A stretch of DNA of 64,000 nucleotides from Pterobdella sp. o SKG-2022 (lineage: Eukaryota; Annelida; Clitellata; Hirudinida; Piscicolidae), in contig OZ038321.1 in the NCBI GenBank assembly GCA_964035795.1, forward strand, positions 10,240,285 to 10,304,284, written 5' to 3'. Position 1 is the first letter of the stretch. The number at the start of each line of letters is the position of its first letter. Positions 56,601 through 64,000 of the stretch are shown here, piece after piece. The notes under the pieces were generated by a model. It was not told where the DNA came from and did no database searches. It saw nothing but the letters and a program-made list of their open reading frames with translations. The position numbers and the translations under genes are program-made.

Positions 56601-58490
56601 AGATAAACCGCCCAAAATGCTTAAAAACTTTTAAATTTAATAAAAAAACTTTTGTTGAATTTTCAGCAAAAGTGCAAGACAAACTAAAATACAAAAGCTA
56701 TAACCGTGATTGCCCTAAAGAAATTTGGAATGCACTAAAAACTTCACTACTTTGTACCGCAGAAACCATGTTAGGACGAGCAAACGGAAACCTTCATTAC
56801 ATAAAGGTGCCAGTTGGTGGAAAGAGGAAGTTGCGAACTTTCTGGTAATGAACTGGCGAAGGAACAAGCGAAACTGGGCTCAGCACAACCACAAACTGAC
56901 GGGGGCCTCGATCGCGCAGTACAACGCGCAATCCTGAGTAGCCACAATTACGTCCCCTCTCACTCACATCTCCGGCTCACTCTCCTACAATCCTCCAAAC
57001 TCGAAGAAAGAAGCAGACCTTGCCGACCTCATACGCTTCCGGTCTGGTCACCACCTAGTCTTTCGAAGGTGGCTACGCCTGACGGGGCAGAGCGAAAACG
57101 ACCAGTGCAGGCTTTGTGGAGAGGAAAAAAAAAGGCGGAACACCTCTGGCTTCAATGCGCTGCGCTGATGTCAGAGAGATACCGTCGACAATTGGGTTTT
57201 TCCTTTGGGGAACTCTAAAGCCTCCCAAAAGCGAGTCTAGCGCTTCTAAGGATTATTCTCAGACGCCTTGGGTGACTTTACAAACAAACATCAGCACTAC
57301 CAACAATAACCAGTTAACTTTAGACCATCAGGAATATGTTATTGGCCCACCCCCTAAATGCATTAAAGAACCTCAAAATCTTCCGGTCTTTCAGAAATTT
57401 CGATAGAAATGACACGTGTAGGTAGCTACAGTCCTCATTTATAAGGGTAAGGGAGGTGCTTTGCAAACGACGAATTACAGAGGTCTAAGAATGCTGGAAA
57501 CTCCTTTAAAAGTTTTCGAAAAAATTATATTCTCAAAATTGCTTGAACATGTAGAGACCAAAATAGGACAACAACAAAGAGGTTTTTAAAAAGGCAGGTC
57601 AACTACGGATGGTATATTCATACTTAGACAGCTCGAGGAAAAATATCGCAGTGCAAAAACGAATTTGTTTTACATCTTTGTTGACCTTGCTAAGGCATTT
57701 GACTTTGTACTGAGAGAAGTTATATGGTGGTCTTTGAAAAAACTGCATGCACCGGAATGGATAATAAATTTCATCGAAACTATGTACAAAGAAGATGCTA
57801 GTTTTGTGACTGGACGGCAAACTAAGTGAGCCCTTTTCGATTACCTCTGATTTACACCAAGGCTCGATATTAAGCCCGATACTTTTCAATATAGACATGA
57901 AGAACTTACAACAGAATATTGAAATTAAAACGTTGAAGGAGTCACTTTACGCCAACGACTTGGTCATTTTTGCTGATTCCATGACAGAAGCGGAAAATCG
58001 CCTTAACTTATGGATTTCTACATTGAGAGAATATGGATTGTGAGTAAATATTAACAAAACGAAGCAATGATCTTTAAAATTAAAAAGGAAATAATAACAC
58101 CCGCGATTACTAGACAAGGAAAATGGCCGTGTGCCGTATGTGCCCGCAACACGAGATTAAATTGTGTAAAATGTGTTGTTTGCAAGCAGTGAATGCATTA
58201 CCGTTGCTTAAAATTGAAACTCCTTTTCAAACCGAACGAAGGCTCCATATTCAAATGTGCAGTTTGCGAACAGAATCAATTAGGTAGCCCAGTAAGTAAC
58301 TGTGCCATTGAAATAGTCAACACGTTTGAATACCTGGGAAATGTGCAAGACTCTGCCAGATCCATTGAAGCTGCAGCTTCAACTCGCATTCGTCAAACCT
58401 GGGCGGCTATAGGAGCATGCAAATCATTTCTATCTTGTAAACTCTTACCAGGAAAACTCCGTGAAAGGATATATACTGCATGTGTAAATT
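56600..58490 (+). mobile_element. PHD-finger LINE, interrupted by an I/Ingi-type LINE end
   Basis: The 5' piece (56600-56834) encodes linker residues such as KTFVEFSAKVQDKLKYKSYN and ends HYIKVPV/WWKEEVAN. It is cut by another LINE (56835-57310). The second piece has IYKGKGGALQTTNYRGLRML (57438-57500), GRSTTDGIFILRQLEEKY (57593-57646), YIFVDLAKAFDFVLREVIW (57668-57725) and LKESLYANDLVIFADSM (57931-57985), where YADD reads YAND. Next is the embedded finger CAVCARNTRLNCVKCVVCKQ, with MHYRCLKLK and FKCAVC (58134-58270), then VNTFEYLGNVQDSARSIEAA (58317-58376) and RIYTACVN. The finger sits between the RT motifs and the YLG block, as in the copy at 58888. It ends about 58490. Confidence 0.88.
56835..57310 (+). 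mobile_element. I/Ingi-type LINE, 3' end insertion
   Basis: SCELSGNELAKEQAKLGSAQ (56820-56885) matches the end of RNase H and beyond in the LINE at 13195-17900 (CNLPDNDLADEQTKLGSALP). Next come a shifted region with the CRLCGEEK-like knuckle, AEHLWLQCAAL, RYRRQLGFSFGEL (57180-57218) and LLRIILRRLG. The 3' tail begins ACAAACAAACATCAGCACTA. At the 5' junction GTTGCGAAC may be microhomology, because it reads in both elements. RNA-level 5' truncation is the normal way such fragments arise. Confidence 0.88.
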
Positions 58491-58491
58491 A

Positions 58492-58671
58492 ATCTCCATG
58501 CTTCCCCTTTTTTGCTTTTTCCAAGTTCTTAGTGTCTAATCTTTGCAACATCATCAGTATTGGGTCCAAGGCACTTGTTTTCACCTGTAATTCTGGGTCA
58601 TTGTAGCCATTCCTTACCGATTTGATTTTTCTTGTTTCCAGGCTCCCGATTTGGAGATTAATTTCTCTACA
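58492..58671 (-). other. Possible coding fragment, unrecognised
   Basis: The minus-strand frame from 58671 to a TAA at 58489-58491 has 60 codons: EINLQIGSLETRKIKSVRNG, then YNDPELQVKTSALDPILMML and NLEKAKKGKHGD. The charged, helix-prone composition is protein-like. It has no ATG near the start. It lies between two LINEs and may be a piece of a LINE ORF1 or of a host exon. Confidence 0.25.
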
Positions 58672-58887
58672 TCAGAAATTTTTTTTTAAGTTACAAATTA
58701 ACATTGAAATAATAGCATTGAAAATAAGTTGTTTCTAAATTAGTTAATAACCAAATTTTATTACTTTTAGTCTTTGTTTGAACTGCTTTATAAAAATAGT
58801 TACTGAATAAATTTTTTTTTGCTATTAGATAAAGAAATAAATAAATCGTCAAGTGCTTGTTAAAACAAGCGTTTTGCAATTTCATTA

Positions 58888-60395
58888 TTAAAGCTTTTAG
58901 AGCATGGTATGAAAGTGGTGGAAAGGTTGCTGGAGAAGAGGTTAAGAAGGTTAGTGAAAGTTGACTCAAGTGCAATTTGGTTTTATGCCTGGCAGAAGCA
59001 CAGTGGACGCTATTTTTATTCTTAGGAGAATCCAGAAAAGCTACCTTGAGAAGAATCTGAAGCTTTTTATCTGTTTTGTTGATTTGAAAAAGGCTTTTGA
59101 TCGGGTACCAAGAAAGGTAATTGAATGGGCGCTGAGAAAGAAGTTGGTACCAGAAAGGTTGGTTCAGGCAGTAATGTCGATGTACAAAGGAGCAAAAAAG
59201 CGGGTCAAAGTTGGAGGTGGACATTCGGAGGAATTTGATGTGGGTGTAGGTGTCCATCAAGGATCGGTTCTCTCACCGTTTTTGTTTTCAATATTGCTAG
59301 ACGTATTGTCGGAAGACGGTAGAAAAGGTGTTTTATATGAACTGTTTTATGCAGATGATTTGGTCTTGATGGCAGAGACTATGGAAGAACTAGAAGCACA
59401 ATTCATCCGTTGGAAGGCAGCCTTTGAAGGGAAAGGATCGAAGGTTAATCTGGGTAAGACAAAGGTCATGGAGAGTAGTGGTGGTGGTGGTGGTGATGGT
59501 GGTGGTGGTGGTGGTGGTAGGGTTTTTGTCTTGGCTAAGATTGATCCATGTGGTGTGTGTGGTAAGAGGGCTAAGGTAAATTGTGTGAGGTGCATGACAT
59601 GTAAGAAGTGGATTCATGCGCAGTGTGCTAGTATAAAGAGAGTTTCTTGTAGGATGAATGGAAATTTTGAATGTAGGGTTTGTATGAATGGTGCAAAGTT
59701 GAAATGTAAGAATGTTTCAAATGGTTGTTTAGGTGAGTTGGAGAGGGTAAATAGTTATTGTTATTTAGGAGACAATGTGAATGGTGGAGGAGGAAGTGAA
59801 CTAGCTGTTACACGAAGGATCGGGCTGGGTTGGAAGGCATTCAACAGTGTGTCTTCTATGTTACGTGGTAAAAGACACACATGGAATATTGAAGGAAAAA
59901 TTTATAGGACATGTGTGAGGTCTGCCATGACATATGGCTCGGAAACCTGGGTAGTGAAATCCATTGAAAAGAGTATTTTGAAAAGAGCAGAAAAACGGAT
60001 GCTTAGAATAATGTCTGGTGTGCAGCTAGCTGATGGTGTGAGTACAAAGGAGTTGATGGTTAGTTTGGGGTTGAGTTGTACGATCGTTGCAGTGGTGAGG
60101 CAAGGGAGTTTGAGGTGGCTGGTTCATTTAGTAAGGAAAGAGGATGACGACTGTGTCAAACAGGCGTGGAGGTTTGAGGTTGAAGGTAGTAGAAGAAGGG
60201 GAAGGCCAAGGTTAAACTGGAAAAGGATGATGAAAAACCTTTGTCGTGGTCTTGGATTAGTTCTTGAAGATGTCTATGACAGGGTGAAATGGAGGGAGAG
60301 GGTTAGGTCATGGAAAGAAGTCAGTGACCTCTTGGAAAAGAGAAAGATGCTGACTATAATAAAATGATGATGATTATACTTATATAATAGTTTTA
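58888..60395 (+). mobile_element. PHD-finger LINE, youngest copy, 468-codon open frame
   Basis: 5'-truncated at about 58888. The open frame 58961-60367 is unbroken, a sharp contrast with every other LINE here. RT: VQFGFMPGRSTVDAIFILRR (58967-59025), ICFVDLKKAFDRVPRKVI, VGVHQGSVLSPFLFSILL (59245-59298), LFYADDLVLMAETMEEL (59344-59394) and GSKVNLGKTKVM (motif D). A GGT-encoded Gly tract follows, then a C4HC3 finger (CGVCGKRAKVNCVRCMTC, KKWIHAQCASIKRVSC, FECRVC; about 59550-59685) and motif E-like NSYCYLGDNVNGGGG (59750-59795). C-terminus: SAMTYGSETWVVKS, LRIMSGVQLADGV, SLRWLVHLVRKEDDD and RRRGRPRLNWKRMMKNLC. After the stop (60365-60367) comes ATGATGATTATACTTATAT. The endonuclease is missing, so it cannot move on its own. 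Confidence 0.95.
59475..59519 (+). repeat. GGT microsatellite inside a LINE reading frame
   Basis: About 15 GGT units with one GAT encode GGGGGDGGGGGGG directly before the embedded zinc finger. Because the unit is three bases, length change keeps the frame. It would act as a flexible linker. Confidence 0.95.
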
Positions 60396-60429
60396 TCAAA
60401 GAGCCAATAGCATTGAAGAAGAATTTGCA

Positions 60430-60745
60430 CCAATCATAGAATTTCAAAAAAATTGTTGAAGTACTGAAATATTCATTTTTTTACATTCAAATCTGAAGAA
60501 AACTATTTTTTTTTGTTATTTGAAAAATATATCTATTTCACTTCAAAGAAAGTTGAAATATTTAAGAAAATTGATTTGCATACACTTGGATCGACTTTTT
60601 GTAAAATCCGTAAATATTTAAACATTCTGATACATTAAAAAAGTTTTATGAAAAAAACTAACATTTTTGAACTAACAAAGCTTATGATTGGTCCAAATAA
60701 ATTGCAGATAAACATATGCAGTCACAATAGGAACTTCTTTAAATG
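60430..60745 (+). repeat. Dispersed repeat family R4, copy 2
   Basis: Inverted relative to 20985-21200. Shared blocks run from CCAATCATAGAATTTCAAAA to AATAGGAACTTCTTTAAATG. This copy holds about 90 extra bases in the middle. It starts right after the 3' end of the youngest LINE. Confidence 0.65.
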
Positions 60746-60884
60746 TTTTATGATAAGGCTAAACTTATCGAAAATTATAGCTATTTATTTTGCTCAATAA
60801 ATTTACAATAATTCTTCCATAATTCGACGTAAAAAATTGTCAAATATTATTTTTAAGTAAATTTAAGATGTCTCTAAAAAGTTA

Positions 60885-61305
60885 AAACTCTTATTGTAGT
60901 TATTCGTATTTTTATTTAACCTACCAATATTATATATATTATTCCTAATGTTTAAATGAAAAACTCGGCGTTTCACTTGACGCGAGGGAGGATTAATATT
61001 ATTGGATGAGCTTAACAAATAATCTCTAGAGTATGACATTTTACGTGAAAAGTATTTTGAAATAAATATAAGTTAATTAGATAAATACGAGTACACAGTT
61101 TTTAAAATATCGCTTACGTATAAACTTACGATCGAAAAGAAAAAATTTCGAAAACTTGAAAAAAGTTAAGCTAAAGTTTTTATAATAGAATTATAAAATA
61201 ATTTTAATGAAAATAAAAAACAGGCCGTGTCCAGAAATCAGAAAAAATAATTTTTTGAAAATCAAATTTTGCAAACAGCCGAACATGTCGGTTGCTAGCC
61301 AAAGT
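60885..61305 (+). repeat. Dispersed repeat family R1, copy 3
   Basis: Best match to 2430-2850 (inverted), about 400 bp. Begins AACTCTTATTGTAGTTATTC and ends CAGCCGAACATGTCGGTTGC. Confidence 0.75.
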
Positions 61306-61850
61306 TATATAAACTTTCAAATTGGATTCATTTTGCCATTTGCAATTTTTTCAGAGTCCAAGCGTAATTTTATTTTTGTTACGTTGAGCCATTGTCCATG
61401 AACCAAAGAATATATTTAAAAAAATATATGATTGAATGAATTTCATCGAAGTTATTTCAATTTTATCAATTTTTTTTAAACTTGCATTTTTTATTAATAT
61501 TTGAAAGTCACAAGGTTTTGCACCTTAGAGCAGAGCTTCTAAAAACCTCAATAAAAAATTAAAATAATTTTTTTCAAATTAAATTTTTAAAATTTATTTT
61601 ATTTATTAAAATCTAAAATCATGCAGATAATTTTTTTTTCATCTATTTTTCAAAATTTGGTCATTAATTGCAAAATTTTTGTATGCATTTGAGAAACCCT
61701 ATTTAAAAATTGCATAGAATGAACGTAAAAGCTTTCGAATAATTTTCAGTTTTGTTCAGATAACTTTGATTTATTGTTTTTAAAAATTATTGTCTCTAAA
61801 GAATTACTCTAATTTATGTTTTATTATGTGTTATTGTATCCCGAACACAG
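61306..61850. other. AT-rich non-coding stretch, probable CFAP52 intron
   Basis: No coding signal seen. It ends in a CAG acceptor (61848-61850) preceded by a T-rich tract. Confidence 0.5.
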
Positions 61851-61966
61851 TATTTGGTAGGAACAAGTAGTGCCTGTATATACATTTTGTATGGAGATGA
61901 AAATTACAAGTGTTCTCTTCTCAAAAGCTGTCATCACCAAACAGTTAATGATGTTGCATTCCCATG
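61851..61966 (+). CDS. CFAP52: CFAP52 (WDR16), internal exon
   Basis: After the acceptor CAG (61848-61850) the frame reads YLVGTSSACIYILYGDENYK, then CSLLKSCHHQTVNDVAFP. It ends at a consensus donor TG|GTATGT (61966/61967). The LVGT...IY...L...CH...V.D..FP pattern matches the middle of vertebrate CFAP52 (around residue 290-330 from memory), the linker between WD40 repeats. The exon is 116 bp. It lies on the same strand as, and in the right order after, the 5' exons at 34500-35037, so one gene of more than 27 kb is the simplest reading. The exons for roughly 190 residues between were not found, nor were those after. Either they are hidden, misassembled or in the gap, or the gene is broken. Confidence 0.72.
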
Positions 61967-63142
61967 GTATGTGCCTACATTCAAAATTTTTCAGAAATAT
62001 TCATTGTCTTTTGTGTAATATTTATATTTTTCTTGTTTATAAAACTGTTTAATTTTTATAAAATGCTTGCCAACCATTGGCAACTGGGATCATACTAAGT
62101 ACAATGATACCTGAATATCGTTTTTTCGATATATGCTACCAGAGTCTACAGGCTTTAACAAAAAAATGCCTTCATCTATAGATTCTATGTTTTGGTGCAG
62201 TTTAACGTAGATGGCATTCAAACGTTTTATGAGAAATCAAAAGCTAAAATACTTTCACTTGATTGCTTATCTGAGTATTGTAAAGTTTTAAAAGGTGTTT
62301 TTTAGGGAGACACTGGCCAAATATCTTTTTGCTATTGTAATACACCATAAAGATAGCCATAGATCGTAAATAAGAATTTGATTTAATTTTCAATTAAATA
62401 ACAGGTCATCGATTCTCAGCAAAATGATCATGATTATGCTGACAATATCGACTTTATATTTCATGAGATAGTTCATTCCATATAGCTTTCAAGCCCAGTT
62501 GAAACTGAAGCCCAAAAATCACTTATACTGTAATGCCAGATTATAATGAAATTCGAATAAAATAATATAAATGCAAAAAAATTATAAGTGGAGGTTCCAT
62601 CAAAGACTTTAGCAAATTAAAGTATTTGTGTGGTTGGTTGAAAGGCTGTGAACGTGTGTAGGCAACGAATTCGATGGCTTATCACAAACTTGAAAAAATC
62701 TGTAAATGCAGTTGAGTAAACAAAATAAGATTATACTTGGTGACAGTCGAGTATGTGTTGCTTTATAATTCTGAAAACGGATCTCTTACTTCTTGGTCGC
62801 TAACATCACTAGATTATACTAGAATTCTTAAGATCTAAACATCTTCTGGAACAACAAGTTAAGAACTTTAGGTTGATTTGCTAAAAATAAGCTGCAAAAT
62901 CGAATGAAAAGTAATCAATTGTGTTGTCATCCTAAGAAGAAACAATGGCCTAGACAACGCAATGCTGGACAAGAAATTCTGTAGAAATTTCATCACTCCA
63001 ATTCAATATAAAATTCTGATATCCTTTTTATTTTAACCACGTTCTCATTTCTATCCAGTATTCCTACCTCACCTTTAATGCCCTTACTATAGCTTGAATT
63101 TATCACCTAAATAAATTGAAAAACTAATCAATTCCATTATAG
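61967..63142. other. AT-rich stretch, no exon recognised
   Basis: Expected to include further CFAP52 exons, but no WD40-like peptide (VWD/WELD patterns) could be read on the plus strand. It ends with an acceptor-like TTCCATTATAG (63132-63142). Confidence 0.4.
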
Positions 63143-63383
63143 TCCGTTTTCTTCACCAAAATCACTTGGATTTCACAAAGACGAAGTGAAGTCACTTTCA
63201 GAAGATGCAAATAAGAAAAAAGATGCTTTTTCCATGATACAATTGCTTATAATAATAATTATTCCTTGGCTTATTTTCACTAACTTTCTGGTTGTTTTGG
63301 CCAACTACTTAGGTTTAGCAAGTTTGGCGGCTAATCATCTGTATTTCTCTTGCTTTTCATTCTTTACAAAAATTTTTGTTTAA
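63143..63383 (+). CDS. Exon-like frame with a transmembrane segment, unrecognised
   Basis: From the AG at 63141-63142 the frame is open for 79 codons: PFSSPKSLGFHKDEVKSLSE, a Lys-rich DANKKKDAF, then a strong hydrophobic helix MIQLLIIIIIPWLIFTNFLV, then VLANYLGLASLAAN. The last part before the stop at 63383 (HLYFSCFSFFTKIFV) looks like read-through into an intron; a donor may lie near 63340. Charged residues before a 20-residue membrane span suggest an integral membrane protein. I do not recognise the family, and no partner exons were found. Confidence 0.4.
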
Positions 63384-63639
63384 GAGACAGCTTTGTGTAC
63401 CTTATCACTAAACCATCTTGTCTATATTTTAGGTATGTTTTTTAGCTACCCCACAAACCTGTTTTTTCCGATTAATAATCAAATTTTTAATTATTTACAA
63501 CGCTCATCTAAATTTTGTCAGTTTCATCAGAAGTTTCGTTTTTTTTGTAGCCAAACTTTAAAGAATTACAAAATTTTAAATTTTTTTGCCAAGCTTCTTA
63601 TCCTCCACGTCTTGGTAGCAATCATTCAATCAAATAATT

Positions 63640-64000
63640 TTTATAGCCCGTTTTCCTTTACCAAAGATCGAGCTTTTGAAAGAGCTATTTCGAAGTTAGC
63701 CTTCCCACTCATAGCGATTGAGAGGATCTGCACAAACCATTACTAGCTTTTGATTGTCATTTAATTTAGATTGATCCCAAGTCTTTTCCGGCTTTCCTAG
63801 CTTTTTGCAAGAATCTAAATCAAAATTTCGCATCTGCTAAATCCGTCCGTGCTACGCTCCAAACCCCCTCACTCTGCTGGTACGAAGAACTCCATCAACA
63901 TTTTGAATGCTAAATTTAGAAAGAATAGAAACAGAATGAACGTTATCATGCATTCTAACGTTGCGCATCCAGCGATTCATGGCTAGGTTGTTTCGTTTAA
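63640..64000 (-). mobile_element. PHD-finger LINE, 3' end (antisense, runs off the window)
   Basis: Matches 4213-4590 in the same orientation at most positions. On the minus strand it contains MNRWMRNVRMHDNVHSVSI-type sequence, then the degraded VRRTSRVRGFGA block, ending at CGGGCTATAAAAA. The element continues beyond 64000. Confidence 0.85.

Noticed and set aside
59347..59617. Two minus-strand open frames of 75 and 82 codons opposite the youngest LINE
   Set aside because: They are antisense shadows. Their Pro- and Thr-rich runs are simply the complement of the GGT repeat.
61870..62052. 60-codon frame starting at 61870
   Set aside because: It overlaps the CFAP52 exon in the wrong frame; the WD40-type peptide is read in another frame.
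1..64000. LTR retrotransposons, CRISPR arrays, rRNA genes, prokaryotic operons
   Set aside because: Looked for by eye; no gag-protease-integrase order, no regularly spaced repeats, no rRNA landmarks and no Shine-Dalgarno-led gene strings were seen.

Overview
This is a 64-kb window of an AT-rich animal (metazoan) nuclear genome. There are no prokaryotic operons. Host coding sequence is sparse, introns are short where they can be read (54 and 65 bp), and most of the recognisable sequence is dead or dying non-LTR retrotransposons (LINEs). The phylum cannot be fixed. A CFAP52 gene implies an animal with motile cilia or flagellated sperm. A 200-base run of Ns (52154-52353) shows that this is a draft scaffold.

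Host genes. (1) CFAP52/WDR16, a WD40 protein of ciliary microtubule doublets: three 5' exons at 34500-35037, and a later exon about 27 kb downstream on the same strand (61851-61966). The space between is filled with LINEs, a hAT remnant and AT-rich repeats. (2) A broken CNBD2-like cyclic-nucleotide-binding-domain gene at 23301-25177, intronless and carrying two frameshifts and a stop, so probably a retrocopy. (3) Two exon-like stretches of unknown identity, a coiled-coil C-terminus (22757-23019) and a membrane-spanning segment (63143-63383). Several weaker coding fragments are listed at low confidence.

Mobile elements. At least six LINE families are present. PHD-finger LINEs carry a zinc finger embedded inside the reverse transcriptase (2.9, 4.2-5.1, 38.2-38.5, 42.6-43.5, 56.6-58.5, 58.9-60.4 and 63.6-64 kb). 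RTE/BovB-like LINEs have 'craniofacial development protein 2-like' endonucleases and zinc-finger C-termini (10.1-12.3, 38.6-40.75, 46.3-49.6 and 52.8-56.6 kb). Three further RTE-like lineages lie at 6.6-10.1 kb, at 18.7-20.6 and 35.2-37.5 kb (both minus), and at 32.7-33.7 kb. An I/Ingi-type LINE at 13.2-17.9 kb has three PHD-like fingers, a vestigial 2A-like motif, endonuclease, RT and RNase H; a 3' fragment of the same family lies at 56.8-57.3 kb. A CR1/L2-type LINE spans 26.7-30.3 kb, with a 3' fragment at 1-152. Another family runs from 49.6 to 52.15 kb, with fragments at 3.4-4.0, 18.3-18.7 and 40.75-40.9 kb. A hAT DNA-transposase remnant lies at 40.9-42.1 kb.

Small elements include a tRNA(Ile)-like SINE family with one shared core and two different tails, a near-perfect 114-bp palindrome, and several 60-420 bp dispersed repeat families recurring within the window, often in inverted orientation. 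Several elements are nested: SINE in LINE at 11 kb and 32.9 kb, and LINE in LINE at 56.8 kb. No LTR retrotransposon, CRISPR array or functional tRNA/rRNA gene was recognised. All alignments here were made by eye, so repeat boundaries are good to about 10-30 bp.
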